A stretch of 64,000 bases of DNA from Vicinamibacterales bacterium (lineage in GTDB: Bacteria; Acidobacteriota; Vicinamibacteria; Vicinamibacterales; Fen-181). The DNA lies in NCBI GenBank assembly GCA_036504215.1, contig DASXVO010000005.1, positions 62,001 through 126,000 on the forward strand, written 5' to 3'. A program made the position numbers and the translations under genes. The notes below the pieces were generated by a model. That model searched no databases and had not been told where the DNA came from. It saw only the letters and a program-made list of their open reading frames with translations. Below are positions 35,081 through 46,064 of the stretch, one piece after another. The number at the start of each line of letters is the position of its first letter. The stretch's first letter is position 1.

Positions 35081-36208
35081 GTGCGAATTGCCATCGACGT
35101 CCGGAAGTATCACGATTTCGGGATCGGGACCTACATCCGGAACCTCGTTCGCTATCTCGCGTTCATCGACCACGACACGGAGTACGTCCTGCTCTGCCGC
35201 AGACAGGATCGAGACCGCGTCGGCCTGGTTGGCCCGAACTTCCGTGCCGTGGTGGAGGATTCCGGGCCCTACTCGATCGCCGAGCAGGTTCACGTTCCGA
35301 TTGCGCTGCGTCGCGAACGGATCGACCTCTTCCACGCGCCTCACTACGTGTTGCCCCCGCTGGTGCATTGCCGCTCGGTTGTCACGATCCACGACTGCAT
35401 CCACCTGATGTTTCCGGAGTACCTGCCGGGACGGCTCGCACACGCTTACGCGCGAGGCCAATTGTGGATGGCCGCCCATCGCTCGGATCGCATCCTGACG
35501 GTCTCGGAGACGTCCAAGCTCGATATTCTCCGTCGCTTTCGTGTGCCGGCCGACAAGGTGACGGTGGTCTACAACGCCATCGACGAGCGGCTCGCCGTCC
35601 CGCCGGTCGAGGAGGATGTCGAGCGGGTCAAGGCGCGCTACCAGCTCAACGATCCGTTCGCGCTCTACGTCGGCAACATCAAACCGCACAAGAACCTCGA
35701 GCGGCTCATCCACGCATTCCACGAACTGCGGAAGGACGCGGCCTTCGAGTCGCTCAAACTGGTGATCATCGGCGACGAGATCTCGAGGTATCAGGGTCTG
35801 CGCCGGGCCGTCCACCGGCTGAAGCTCCACAAGCACGTCCGCTTTCTGGGATTCGTGCCGCTCGAGACGCTGGCCGTTCTCTATCGCCTCGCCCGCGTGT
35901 TCGTGTTTCCTTCGCTTTACGAGGGCTTTGGTCTGCCACCGCTCGAGGCGATGTACTTCGGAACGCCAGTCGTCACGTCCAACATCTCGTCTCTGCCGGA
36001 GGTGGTGGGCGACGCGGCCATCCTCGTCGATCCGTACGACCCGGCGTCGATTGCCGACGGGATGCGCCAGGCGCTTCAGGACGAGCAGCTGCGCGCCGAA
36101 CTCCGCGTCCGCGGTATGGCTCGGGCACGAGAGTTCTCATGGGCGCAGTCGGTTCGGCGAATCAGGGACGTGTACGGCGAGGTGATGGAGCAGGTCCACC
36201 CGATATGA
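35081..36208 (+). CDS. Family 4 glycosyltransferase
   Basis: A 375-residue GT-B enzyme with GTG start 35081. [20 protein letters not shown] opens the acceptor half; [16 protein letters not shown] follows; the donor half has [15 protein letters not shown] and [16 protein letters not shown]. It overlaps the next gene by four bases (ATGA), so the sugar genes from here to 39724 are closely coupled. Confidence 0.92.
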   Translation: MRIAIDVRKYHDFGIGTYIRNLVRYLAFIDHDTEYVLLCRRQDRDRVGLVGPNFRAVVEDSGPYSIAEQVHVPIALRRERIDLFHAPHYVLPPLVHCRSVVTIHDCIHLMFPEYLPGRLAHAYARGQLWMAAHRSDRILTVSETSKLDILRRFRVPADKVTVVYNAIDERLAVPPVEEDVERVKARYQLNDPFALYVGNIKPHKNLERLIHAFHELRKDAAFESLKLVIIGDEISRYQGLRRAVHRLKLHKHVRFLGFVPLETLAVLYRLARVFVFPSLYEGFGLPPLEAMYFGTPVVTSNISSLPEVVGDAAILVDPYDPASIADGMRQALQDEQLRAELRVRGMARAREFSWAQSVRRIRDVYGEVMEQVHPI

Positions 36209-37335
36209 GCCACCCGGGGGAACTGCGCGTCGCGCTCGTTCACGACTGGCTGACCGGCATGAGGGGCGGCGAGAAAGTCCTCGAGGTGCTGTGCGAGTTG
36301 TACCCGCAGGCGTCGCTGTTCACGCTCGTCCACGTGCGCGGGTCGGTCTCGTGGACCATCGAGCGGCTTCATCCGAAGGCATCCATCCTGTCGCGTCTGC
36401 CTGCGGTCGGCCGTTTCTATCGGCATCTCCTCCCGGTCTTCCCGACGGCAATCGAGCAGATCGATCTCGACGAGTTCGACCTGGTCATCAGCACCAGCCA
36501 CTGCGCGGCGAAGTCGGTGGTCCGGCCCGGGCGGGCGCGCCACATTTGTTACTGCCACACGCCGATGCGGTACGTCTGGGACCAGCGGGATGCCTATTTC
36601 GGGCCGCAGCGGCTCGGGCCCGTGCGAAGCGCCGCACTGCGGCCCGTGCTCGCCTGGCTGGCGCGTTGGGACGCCGCGACGGCACGCCGCGTGGACCGCT
36701 ATGTCGCGAATTCACAGCACGTTGCGCGGAGGATCGCGCGATACTATAATCGTCGGGCAATCGTGATATATCCACCGGTGGACACCGACTTCTTCTGCCC
36801 GGACGGCACCCAGACCACAGCGACCGCACTCGTGGTGTCGGCGCTCGTCCCGTACAAGCGGGTGGATGTGGCAATCGCCGCGTGCGAGCGGGCCGGTGTG
36901 CCGTTGAGGATCGTCGGCCACGGGCCGGAGTTGTCGCGTCTCCGCCAGCAGGCGGGACCCGGGGTGGAGTTTCTCGGTGCCTGCCGCGATGAGGAGATCC
37001 GGGCGCGGTATCGCGAAGCCGGCGTGGTGCTGCTCCCCGGCGAAGAGGACTTTGGCCTGGTTCCCGTGGAAGCGCAGGCCTGCGGCCGGCCGGTCGTGGC
37101 CCTTGGCCGCGGCGGAGCGATGGAGACGGTGGTGAACCAGGCGACCGGCATCCTCGTGGACGATGGGTCCGTGGATGCGTTCGCCGACGGGATCAGGCGC
37201 GCGCTCGACACGTCGTTCGATTCGGTGGCCATCCGGAGGCACGCCGAGGCGTTCGCCCGTCCGCGGTTCGCGGCCGAGATGCGCACCGCCATCAACCAGA
37301 TGCTCGACGCCCCTCAGCATGAGGTGTCATGGTAA
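36205..37335 (+). CDS. Family 4 glycosyltransferase (WbaZ-like)
   Basis: A 376-residue enzyme from ATG 36205. VALVHDWLTGMRGGEKVLE and HICYCHTPMRYVWDQ are typical of WbaZ-type mannosyltransferases of O-antigen and capsule clusters. The donor half keeps VSALVPYKRVDVAI and LLPGEEDFGLVPVEAQ. It overlaps the glycosylphosphotransferase gene by seven bases. Confidence 0.92.
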   Translation: MSHPGELRVALVHDWLTGMRGGEKVLEVLCELYPQASLFTLVHVRGSVSWTIERLHPKASILSRLPAVGRFYRHLLPVFPTAIEQIDLDEFDLVISTSHCAAKSVVRPGRARHICYCHTPMRYVWDQRDAYFGPQRLGPVRSAALRPVLAWLARWDAATARRVDRYVANSQHVARRIARYYNRRAIVIYPPVDTDFFCPDGTQTTATALVVSALVPYKRVDVAIAACERAGVPLRIVGHGPELSRLRQQAGPGVEFLGACRDEEIRARYREAGVVLLPGEEDFGLVPVEAQACGRPVVALGRGGAMETVVNQATGILVDDGSVDAFADGIRRALDTSFDSVAIRRHAEAFARPRFAAEMRTAINQMLDAPQHEVSW

Positions 37336-38765
37336 AACGGTACAATCGCCTCCTGGCGGCGTTCTACGTCGTCTCCGACGCGGCGCTGGCCTGCCTGGCG
37401 TTCGTTCTGGCGTATGCGATCCGGTTCGAGAGCGGCCTGCTGCCGGTCTTCAAGGGGTTCCCGCCCTTCCGGCAGTATGTGAACCTGCTGCCGCTCGTGG
37501 CAGCCGCGGTCGCCTTCGCGTACTACCTGCAGGGTCTCTACCGGCTGCGCCGTGGGCGCTCGCGGGTGGATGACTTCTTTGCCGTTTTTGTCGGCAGCAT
37601 CCTGTCGGTGGTCTTCGGCGTCGCCCTCACCCTGTATTTCCAGGCGTACTACGTCAGCGACGCGCTGAAACTGCGGGGCGCGCTCGAAGTGTCGCAGATC
37701 GTGTGGGCGTTGTTCCTCGTCCTGAACACCTCGCTGACCTTCGGGTCCCGCGAACTGGTGCGTCAGGCGCTCGAACGGCGGTGGCGCGCGGGCATCGGCC
37801 TGAAGAGGGTCCTGATCGCGGGCGCCGGCGAGCTCGGGCGCCTTCTGGCCGACCGCATCCTCGAGCACCGGGAACTCGGCTTCCAGATTGTCGGGTTCAT
37901 CGACGATCGCGCGGGCGGCGATCATCTGGGCTACCGGGGCCTGCCGCTGCTCGGCACCCTGGCCGAGGCCGGGGAACTGGTCGTACGAGAGCGGATCGAT
38001 CACCTCTATGTCGCCCTCCCGCTCGACGAGCACGGGAAGGTCGTGCAGGTCATCGAGGACGCCGGCCGCGAAGGCGTGGACATCAAGGTCGTGCCGGACC
38101 TCCTGCAGTTCATCGCGCTGCGCACGCGCCTGGAGGAACTCGACGGCGTCCCGATCATCAACATCAACGACGTGCCGCTTCAGGGACTCAACAGCGTCCT
38201 GAAGCGGAGCGTGGACATCGCCTTGTCGGCACTGGCGCTCTTCGTGCTGGCCGCGCCGCTCGGTTTCATCGCGTTCGTCATCCGGCTGACGTCGACCGGG
38301 CCGGTATTCTACCGGCAGATCCGAATGGGGTTGGACGGACGGGCGTTCACCGTGTTCAAGTTCCGCTCGATGTACCTGGACGCGGAAAAGGAGACGGGGC
38401 CGGTCTGGGCGAGCGAAGACGATCCACGCTGCACACCGCTTGGGCGCATCCTCCGGAGGTTCGATCTCGATGAACTGCCGCAGATCTGGAACGTGCTGAA
38501 GGGCGACATGTCGCTCGTCGGCCCCAGGCCGGAACGGCCGTACTTCGTCGAGCAGTTCAAGCAGCAGTACCCCCAGTACATGCTGCGGCACAAGGTTCGG
38601 TCGGGCATCACCGGGTGGGCGCAGGTCAACGGCTGGCGCGGCAACACCTCGCTCGAGAAGCGCATCGAGTACGACCTCTACTACATCGGAAACTGGTCGT
38701 TGCGCCTCGATCTCAAGATCATGTGGCTCACCCTGGTGAAAGGCCTCTTCAAGCACGCCTACTGA
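37329..38765 (+). CDS. Polyprenyl-phosphate hexose-1-phosphate transferase (WcaJ/WbaP type)
   Basis: A 478-residue membrane protein that starts polysaccharide repeat units by moving a sugar phosphate onto undecaprenyl phosphate. Four or five membrane helices cover residues 10-140, a CoA-binding-like domain follows ([16 protein letters not shown]), then one helix near 297-320 and the catalytic bac_transf domain with [34 protein letters not shown] and PRPERP. All expected motifs are present. Confidence 0.95.
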   Translation: MVKRYNRLLAAFYVVSDAALACLAFVLAYAIRFESGLLPVFKGFPPFRQYVNLLPLVAAAVAFAYYLQGLYRLRRGRSRVDDFFAVFVGSILSVVFGVALTLYFQAYYVSDALKLRGALEVSQIVWALFLVLNTSLTFGSRELVRQALERRWRAGIGLKRVLIAGAGELGRLLADRILEHRELGFQIVGFIDDRAGGDHLGYRGLPLLGTLAEAGELVVRERIDHLYVALPLDEHGKVVQVIEDAGREGVDIKVVPDLLQFIALRTRLEELDGVPIININDVPLQGLNSVLKRSVDIALSALALFVLAAPLGFIAFVIRLTSTGPVFYRQIRMGLDGRAFTVFKFRSMYLDAEKETGPVWASEDDPRCTPLGRILRRFDLDELPQIWNVLKGDMSLVGPRPERPYFVEQFKQQYPQYMLRHKVRSGITGWAQVNGWRGNTSLEKRIEYDLYYIGNWSLRLDLKIMWLTLVKGLFKHAY

Positions 38766-38773
38766 GAGACTCC

Positions 38774-39724
<951 letters not shown>

Positions 39725-39792
39725 TCCTCAACGTCCGAACGCCGGGCGGAGAACGCGGAACGCCCCACGGAGGACGTCCGTCCGTTCCTCGC

Positions 39793-40368
39793 TCAGGATG
39801 TCCCTGACGATGAGGACCTCTCGTTGATGATCCGGGACGCGTGGGCGATGTAGTGGAACCCGGAGATCAGGGTGATGCCGCACGACGTCCAGATGCCGGC
39901 GTCCACCAGCACCGAAGGCCGCCCCAGGTAGTTGAACCACATCACCACCACACACGACACCAGGTAGACCGCCGTGGCCGCCTTCCCGTAGAGCGACGGA
40001 CGGAACGTCCTCGGCCCCATCACGATCGTCACGATGGCCACCGTCAGCACGATCACGACATCGCGGCTGATGATCAGAATCGTGAGCCACAGGGGGAATC
40101 GATTCACCAGGTCCGTCCCGGGCACGGTCAACACGATGAAGGTGGTGACGAGCAGCAACTTGTCCGCCATCGGGTCGAGGAAGGCGCCGAGACTCGTCTT
40201 CTGACCGGTTCGTCGGGCGATGAGGCCGTCCAGCCCGTCGGTGATCCCGGCGACGCCGAACACGACGAGTGCCCAGCCTGGCCGGCCATACACCACGAGA
40301 ATGACGAACGCCGGAATCAACAGCATTCGCAGGAGCGTGAGCTGGTTGGCCAGCGTCAGTCTCGTCAT
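39793..40368 (-). CDS. pgsA: CDP-diacylglycerol-glycerol-3-phosphate 3-phosphatidyltransferase
   Basis: A 191-residue membrane enzyme of phosphatidylglycerol synthesis. The full CDP-alcohol phosphotransferase motif is present: D44-x2-D47-G48-x2-A51-R52-x8-G61-x3-D65-x3-D69. About five membrane helices are seen. Its ATG overlaps the stop of the TPR/SLH gene (ATGA), so it is the end of the sua5-hflX operon. Confidence 0.94.
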   Translation of the reverse strand: MTRLTLANQLTLLRMLLIPAFVILVVYGRPGWALVVFGVAGITDGLDGLIARRTGQKTSLGAFLDPMADKLLLVTTFIVLTVPGTDLVNRFPLWLTILIISRDVVIVLTVAIVTIVMGPRTFRPSLYGKAATAVYLVSCVVVMWFNYLGRPSVLVDAGIWTSCGITLISGFHYIAHASRIINERSSSSGTS

Positions 40369-41729
40369 CGTGAGAGTACCTCGAGGCGTCCGACCACATC
40401 GATCGCCTCCGCGCCGGTCACCAGCCGGGCGGGACGGAAATTGCCGCCGTCGACGAGCGGCATCACGTCGGCGGCCACCGCCATGTTGGCAGCAGGATAA
40501 CCCAGGTGGCCAACGGGGATGTCACCAATTCGCGACGGCGCCGCCTGCCACTGGCGCGACAGCCCTGGCCGTCTGACGGCGATCAGGGTCAGGACCCGAT
40601 TCACGACCTGCGCAAGGTCCAGACGACGCACGAGGCCACGCGGCGCGAACGTGTGATTGGGATACGGCTCCATCACGCCGGCGCGGACGACTGTCATGAT
40701 CCAGGCGGCGGCCCAGTGGCCCCGAACGTCCGTCACGACCGTCATCTCGTGCCGCGTGGCGGTCTGGATCAGCGCCGAGAGCCGCACACCGATGAGTGCG
40801 GCCAGCTCGCCGCGTGTCACCTGCGCAGCGCCGGGTATCGCGCGGTACTCCTCGGGCAGCCGCCCCTGGTCGGCGCGCGCACGCGCCCGGCTCGCTCTCG
40901 CCGCCAGTTCGTCACTCGGATCCACTGCCTGGGCCTTCGAGTAGGCGTCCGCCGCCGCGGAGAAGTCACCCGACTCTTCCAGCAGTTCAGCCATCTGGGT
41001 GAGCGACCGGGCATCGGACGGATCGAGCGCCGCCGCTCTGCGCAGATGGCCGAGCGCCGCGTCCCTCTTCCCGAGCCTCCGCTCGACCGCGGCCAGTTCC
41101 CTGTAGAGAAACGCACTATCCGGCGAACTCTCGATGGCACGCTGGTAGGCATCGAGCGCCTGCTCGTTGCGCCCGGCCTCGGCGGCCTGGCGCGCGATCG
41201 TCAGGGATTCCTGCTGGCTCCGGAACGCCAGCACGTCGAGACGCCGCCGGACGTCCGGAAGCGCCGGGTCGGCGGCGAGCGCGGCCTGGAACGACTTGAT
41301 CGCCTCATCGCCCTTCCCGTCGGCCATCAGCGCGTCGCCACGGCCGACGAGCGCCGGCACGTAGGACGGCGCCCGACGCAACACCCGGGCGAACCGGCCG
41401 ACCGCGTCACCGTAGTCCCGATCGGCCAGGCTGGAGTACGCGAGTCCGGTCTCGGCGGGATAGAACGACGGATCGGTCTTCAAGGCCGCGTTGAACTCGC
41501 GGCGCGCGCCACGGATGTCGCCCGCCTGCAGGAACTGCCAGCCACGCTGCTGCCGGAGCGTCAACTCGCCTCGCGCCAGTTCCGGCGGCGATGCCGGGAA
41601 CACGAAGTCCGGATACCGTGGCGACGTCACGACGGGCGCCGGCGCCAGCTTCGGGGCACAAGCCCAGGCCGCCGCCAGCAGACAGGCGACAGCCGGCGTC
41701 GTCCACCGGCGAACTCTCGCACTAGGCAT
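40365..41729 (-). CDS. Envelope TPR protein with SLH-like repeats
   Basis: A 454-residue protein from ATG 41729, overlapping hflX by eight bases. The N-terminus (TTPAVACLLAAAWACAP) is a signal peptide, possibly of a lipoprotein with Cys near 24, though the lipobox is imperfect. TPR repeats fill about 55-290 (AALKTDPSFYPAETGLAY, AAALDPSDARSLTQMAELL). The C-terminus has SLH-like pieces: TRGELAALIGVRL, then VRGHWAAAWIMTVVRAGVMEPYP and LDLAQVV. SLH domains usually bind cell-wall polymers. The combination and its place in a tRNA/ribosome/lipid operon are unusual. Confidence 0.82.
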   Translation of the reverse strand: MPSARVRRWTTPAVACLLAAAWACAPKLAPAPVVTSPRYPDFVFPASPPELARGELTLRQQRGWQFLQAGDIRGARREFNAALKTDPSFYPAETGLAYSSLADRDYGDAVGRFARVLRRAPSYVPALVGRGDALMADGKGDEAIKSFQAALAADPALPDVRRRLDVLAFRSQQESLTIARQAAEAGRNEQALDAYQRAIESSPDSAFLYRELAAVERRLGKRDAALGHLRRAAALDPSDARSLTQMAELLEESGDFSAAADAYSKAQAVDPSDELAARASRARARADQGRLPEEYRAIPGAAQVTRGELAALIGVRLSALIQTATRHEMTVVTDVRGHWAAAWIMTVVRAGVMEPYPNHTFAPRGLVRRLDLAQVVNRVLTLIAVRRPGLSRQWQAAPSRIGDIPVGHLGYPAANMAVAADVMPLVDGGNFRPARLVTGAEAIDVVGRLEVLSR

Positions 41730-43026
41730 CCGAGGCCTCCCCCCGTCCCCGGAGCCTGCCCCACAGCCGCCTGGGGACATCCGCCTCGATCGCGACGAGG
41801 CCGTCGTGCTCGACGTGCTCCCTGACGCGCCCGAAGCGATAGATCTGCGCGAGCATCTGTCTGTCATCGTCCTGGCGCGGATCGAGTGTCACCGTGATGC
41901 GGCGGGCATCGAGCGCGAGCCGGACGGTGAGCGTGTCGACGAGTTCACCGCGGCCAAGGCCAGTGTGGGCCGAGATGCACATCGCGTCGGGATCGCGGCG
42001 CAGCAGGCGATCGCGCTCAGCCTCCTCGATGAGGTCGCACTTGTTGTAGACATCGATCGTCCGCACCTCACCGGCTCCGACCTCCTCGATCGTGCGCCGC
42101 ACGGCCGCCATGCGGTGCTCCATGCCCGGCGACGCGGCGTCGATGACGTGCAGCAGCAGGTCGGCGGACACCACCTCCTCGAGCGTCGCGCGAAACGCCG
42201 CAACGAGCGTGTGTGGCAGACGGTCGATGAAACCCACCGTGTCCGACACGAGCAGCTCGCGCTGGTCGGCCAGCCGGACGCGGCGCACCAGCGGATCGAG
42301 CGTGACGAACAGCGCGTCTGATGCCGCGGCCCGTTCCCCGGCGAGCAGGTTGAACAGCGTGGTCTTGCCGGCATTGGTGTAGCCGACGAGCGCCACGGTT
42401 GGCACCGACGCCTTGTGGCGCCGTTCCCGAAGCTGCATGCGACGGCGCCGCACTTCTTCGAGTTGCCCGTTCACGTGTGTGATGCGCTGGCGGATCTTCC
42501 GGCGATCCGCCTCCAGCTTGGTCTCGCCTGGTCCGCGCGTGCCGATGCCGCCGCCGAGGCGCGACAACCAGTCGCTGCCACCGACCAGCCGGGGCATCAG
42601 GTACTTCAGTTGCGCCAGCTCGACCTGCAGTTTCCCCTCCCTGGTACGTGCGCGGCCCGCGAAGATATCGAGGATCAACTGCGTGCGATCGATCACCTTC
42701 TGGCTTAGCCGGGACTCAATCTGGCGCGCCTGCGCGGGCGACAGTTCGTTGTCGAACACGACGACATCCACGTCGGTTTCATCGCAGGCGATCGCCAGCG
42801 ACGCCAGTTTCCCGCTGCCGAGGAACGTGCCGGCGTCGGGGCGCACCCGTTCCTGCAGGACCCGGAGCACGATCTCTCCGCCGGCCGTCGTCGCCAGCCC
42901 GGCCAACTCCTCGAGCGAACGCTCCGCGTCGGTCCGCCGGATCGGCCCGGTGATCAGTCCGACCAGGGCCACGCGCTCGGCGGGCGGTCGTGAGCGTCGT
43001 TGCTGAGATGTGGGTGATTGACTCAC
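41722..43026 (-). CDS. hflX: Ribosome-associated GTPase HflX
   Basis: A 434-residue protein. The N-terminal HflX domain has GSGKLASLAIACDETDVDVV and DNELSPAQARQIE, then GGGIGTRGPGETKLE. The G domain has GYTNAGKTTLFN, SDTVGFIDRLPH and NKCDL. HflX splits stalled 70S ribosomes under stress. GTG 43026 overlaps the upstream stop (GTGA). Confidence 0.95.
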   Translation of the reverse strand: MSQSPTSQQRRSRPPAERVALVGLITGPIRRTDAERSLEELAGLATTAGGEIVLRVLQERVRPDAGTFLGSGKLASLAIACDETDVDVVVFDNELSPAQARQIESRLSQKVIDRTQLILDIFAGRARTREGKLQVELAQLKYLMPRLVGGSDWLSRLGGGIGTRGPGETKLEADRRKIRQRITHVNGQLEEVRRRRMQLRERRHKASVPTVALVGYTNAGKTTLFNLLAGERAAASDALFVTLDPLVRRVRLADQRELLVSDTVGFIDRLPHTLVAAFRATLEEVVSADLLLHVIDAASPGMEHRMAAVRRTIEEVGAGEVRTIDVYNKCDLIEEAERDRLLRRDPDAMCISAHTGLGRGELVDTLTVRLALDARRITVTLDPRQDDDRQMLAQIYRFGRVREHVEHDGLVAIEADVPRRLWGRLRGRGEASDA

Positions 43027-43658
43027 AACACGTCCAGGATCAGGCTGAAGGCGATGGCCCCCGATCGCACCAGGCGCGGCGTGTCGGTCCGCGCATCCAC
43101 GATCGTCGACGGCAGGCCGCCGGGCGTCGGGCCGGCGTCCAGGAGCCCGTCCACATCGGCTCCGAGGGCCACCGCGACGTCGTCGGGAGACGCCGCCGGC
43201 TCGTCACCCGATCGATTCGCGCTCGTGGACGTGATCGGCCGGCCGACCGCGGCGGCCAGGCCGCGCGCCACCGCATGGTCGGGAACCCTCACGGCCACCG
43301 TTCGGGCCTCACCATACACCGCCGCCGCCAAGCCGGGTGACGCGTCGATGACGAGGGTCAGGGGGCCGGGCCAGAATCTGGCTGCCAGGCGCCGGGCGGC
43401 CCGCGGCAGACCGGCGATGCATCGTTCGATCTGCTCCGCGTCGGCAGCGATCACCGGCAGCGCCCGGGTCGCGTCGCGCCCTTTCACCGCGAAGAGGCGC
43501 GCCACCGCCGCTTCGCTCCATGGGTCCGCGGCCAACCCATACAGCGTGTCGGTTGGAAAGGCCACCAGGCCCTCGCGGCGCACGACGTCGGCCGCGCGCC
43601 GCAGGACCGCCGGGTCGGGATTCACGGGATCCAGCCGCCAACGCTCCACGGTGTCCAC
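43023..43658 (-). CDS. L-threonylcarbamoyladenylate synthase (Sua5/YrdC/YciO family)
   Basis: A 211-residue protein for the first step of t6A tRNA modification. GTG 43658 is chosen; the frame is open to 43721 but that would overlap the divergent antiporter gene. Conserved parts: GLVAFPTDTLYGLAADP, KGRDATRALPVI, FWPGPLTLVI and ITSTSANRSG. No Sua5 C-terminal domain is present, so it is of the short TsaC/YciO form. It is coupled to hflX. Confidence 0.9.
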   Translation of the reverse strand: MDTVERWRLDPVNPDPAVLRRAADVVRREGLVAFPTDTLYGLAADPWSEAAVARLFAVKGRDATRALPVIAADAEQIERCIAGLPRAARRLAARFWPGPLTLVIDASPGLAAAVYGEARTVAVRVPDHAVARGLAAAVGRPITSTSANRSGDEPAASPDDVAVALGADVDGLLDAGPTPGGLPSTIVDARTDTPRLVRSGAIAFSLILDVL

Positions 43659-43705
43659 TCTATCATCAACCCGCCGGTTCTCCAGTAAGATGAGCATCAA
43701 CGACG

Positions 43706-44974
43706 ATGAGCCACCTGCCACAGTTGCTGTTGCTTCTGATTGTCATCATCGCCTCCGCCAAGCTGGCGGCGGCGGCCAGCACCAGGCTCGGCCAGCCCGC
43801 CGTATTCGGGGAGATCTTCGTTGGCCTCGTGCTCGGCCCGACCGTGCTGAACATGCTGACCTGGCCCGTGTTCGCGATCGCCGTGCCTGGCGGCGGCCAC
43901 GGAACGGACCTGAAGCCGTTCCTCGGCGATCTGTCGGAACTCGGCGTCATCCTGTTGATGTTCGTGGCGGGCTTGGAAACCGACGTGGCCGAGATGCGCC
44001 GCGTGGGACGCATCGCGTTCTGGACGGCGGCCGGAGGCGTCGTCCTGCCGCTGGCCGGCGGTGCGGCTGTGGCATCCGCATTCGGTCTCCCGTTCTTCTG
44101 GGAAGGCCTCTTCATCGGAACAATCCTGACCGCCACGAGCGTGAGCATCTCCGCACAGACCCTCATGGAACTGGGTGCCCTCCGGTCCCGCGAGGGGGCG
44201 ACGATACTTGGCGCGGCGGTCATCGACGACGTGATGGGAATCATCCTGCTCTCGCTGGTGGTCGCGTTCGCGCGGTCTGTCGGCTCGATCGACTACCTCA
44301 CGCTCACCTTCATCGTGGCCCGCATGGCCGCCTTCTTCGTGCTGGCGTTCGTCGCGGCCCGCCTGCTACCGTCGGTCGGGCGCTGGGCGGAGCGACTGGG
44401 CGTCAGCCAGGGGCTGCTCGCTGCGGTGCTCGCGATCACGTTCGGCTACGCCTGGGCCGCGGAATACGTGGGCGGCGTCGCCGCGATCACCGGCGCCTAC
44501 CTGGCAGGCGTGGGGTTCGGCCAGACGTCGTTCAAGTCCAGGATCGACGCCGGCATTCACCCTCTGACCTACTCGATGCTCGTGCCCGTCTTCTTTGTCG
44601 GCATCGGCCTGCAGGCGAACGGCCGCGAACTGGGCGGGCACGTGCTCTTCACCCTTGCGATCGTATTGGTGGCCATCGTGGCCAAGGCGGTGGGCTGTGG
44701 CGGGGCGGCGCGGATGCTGGGCTTCACCGGCAGAGAGTCGGTCCGGGTCGGCGCGGGAATGATCTCCCGAGGCGAAGTGGGCCTCATCATCGCCAGCTAC
44801 GGCCTGGTCCACGGCATCATCGGCCACGATGTCTTCTCGGCCTCGGTCATCATGGTGCTCGCCACCACGATGGTGACGCCGCCGCTCCTCCGCGCCACCT
44901 TCCCGCGCGGCATCCGCCCGGACACCGGCTTCGTCGAAGAATCGATCGCGGGCCCGCCCGAGCCGGGCGCATGA
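43706..44974 (+). CDS. CPA2-type cation:proton antiporter
   Basis: A 422-residue membrane protein with about 12 helices, of the Na+/H+ exchanger (KefB/NapA-like) family. GQPAVFGEIFVGLVLGPT, LGVILLMFVAGLETDV (with the Asp-containing core segment) and the ion-site phrase GAAVIDDVMGIILL are visible. No RCK/TrkA-N domain follows, so the nucleotide-gated form is excluded. It stands alone between the sua5-type gene (divergent) and glpX (convergent). Confidence 0.9.
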   Translation: MSHLPQLLLLLIVIIASAKLAAAASTRLGQPAVFGEIFVGLVLGPTVLNMLTWPVFAIAVPGGGHGTDLKPFLGDLSELGVILLMFVAGLETDVAEMRRVGRIAFWTAAGGVVLPLAGGAAVASAFGLPFFWEGLFIGTILTATSVSISAQTLMELGALRSREGATILGAAVIDDVMGIILLSLVVAFARSVGSIDYLTLTFIVARMAAFFVLAFVAARLLPSVGRWAERLGVSQGLLAAVLAITFGYAWAAEYVGGVAAITGAYLAGVGFGQTSFKSRIDAGIHPLTYSMLVPVFFVGIGLQANGRELGGHVLFTLAIVLVAIVAKAVGCGGAARMLGFTGRESVRVGAGMISRGEVGLIIASYGLVHGIIGHDVFSASVIMVLATTMVTPPLLRATFPRGIRPDTGFVEESIAGPPEPGA

Positions 44975-44984
44975 CCACCAGACA

Positions 44985-45974
44985 TCAGAAGCGGATCCGG
45001 ACGTCCTGTCCATCCTCCACGTAGATGCTGTCGATGAACCGAATGAGGTGGGGACGCGTCTGCATCACCAGCGAGCTGGTCCGGACGCCGTCGCCGAAGA
45101 ACCGGACGCCCTTCATCATCGTGCCGTCGGTCACGCCCGTGGCGGCGAAGATGATGCTCTCGCCACACGCCATGTCGCGCGACCGATAGACCCGCTTCAC
45201 GTCGCTGATTCCCATCTCGTGGCAGCGGCGCTCGTCTTCAGGTTTGCGGATCACGAGGCGACCCAGGATCTCGCCGTTCAGACAACGCATCGCGGCCGCC
45301 GTCAGCACGCCTTCCGGCGCGCCGCCGATGCCCATCACCGCGTGGACGCCGCTCCCGACCACGGCGGCGGCGATCCCGGCCGACAGGTCGCCATCCGTGA
45401 TCAGGCGGATCCGGGCGCCGGCCCGACGTATGTCGTCGATCAGCTTCTCGTGGCGGGGCCGGTCCATCACGACGATGACCAGATCGTCCACCCCGCGGTC
45501 GAGGCACTTCGCGATCGCCGCGAGATTGTCGGCGACGGGTGCGTCCAGATCGACGGCATCCTTCGACCGCGGGCCGACGATCAGCTTCTCCATGAAGAGG
45601 TCGGGCGCGTGCAGCAGGCCGCCGGGGCCCGACGCGGCGAGTACCGAGATCGCGCCCGGCATCCCCAACGCGCACAGGTTCGTGCCTTCGAGCGGGTCAA
45701 CCGCGATATCGACCGACGGGTAATGGCGGTGCTCGCCGGGATTGAGGTGGGCCTGGCCGACACGCTCGCCGATGTAGAGCATCGGCGCCTCGTCGCGCTC
45801 GCCCTCGCCGATGACAACGGTGCCGTCGATCGACAGCTGGTCCATGTCGAGACGCATCGACTCGACCGCGACGCGGTCGGCTTTCGGACGATCCCCCTGT
45901 CCCATCGTCTGCGCACAGGCAATGGCGGCGCGTTCGACGACACGGAGAAATTCCAGCGACAGATCGGAGTCCAC
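44985..45974 (-). CDS. glpX: Class II fructose-1,6-bisphosphatase
   Basis: A 329-residue gluconeogenic enzyme with GTG start 45974 after GGGAGGT. The GlpX motifs are clear: [27 protein letters not shown] (metal site), [19 protein letters not shown] and [10 protein letters not shown]. It removes the 1-phosphate of fructose 1,6-bisphosphate. It may belong to the run of minus-strand genes starting at bactofilin. Confidence 0.96.
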   Translation of the reverse strand: MDSDLSLEFLRVVERAAIACAQTMGQGDRPKADRVAVESMRLDMDQLSIDGTVVIGEGERDEAPMLYIGERVGQAHLNPGEHRHYPSVDIAVDPLEGTNLCALGMPGAISVLAASGPGGLLHAPDLFMEKLIVGPRSKDAVDLDAPVADNLAAIAKCLDRGVDDLVIVVMDRPRHEKLIDDIRRAGARIRLITDGDLSAGIAAAVVGSGVHAVMGIGGAPEGVLTAAAMRCLNGEILGRLVIRKPEDERRCHEMGISDVKRVYRSRDMACGESIIFAATGVTDGTMMKGVRFFGDGVRTSSLVMQTRPHLIRFIDSIYVEDGQDVRIRF

Positions 45975-46064
45975 ATGACCTCCCGGCTGCGACGCGCGGC
46001 TAGCAGGCCGCTCGCGCGCAGCCGGCCTGAGCCGAGAACGGAGAACGGGTCGTTCGGCATCCGG

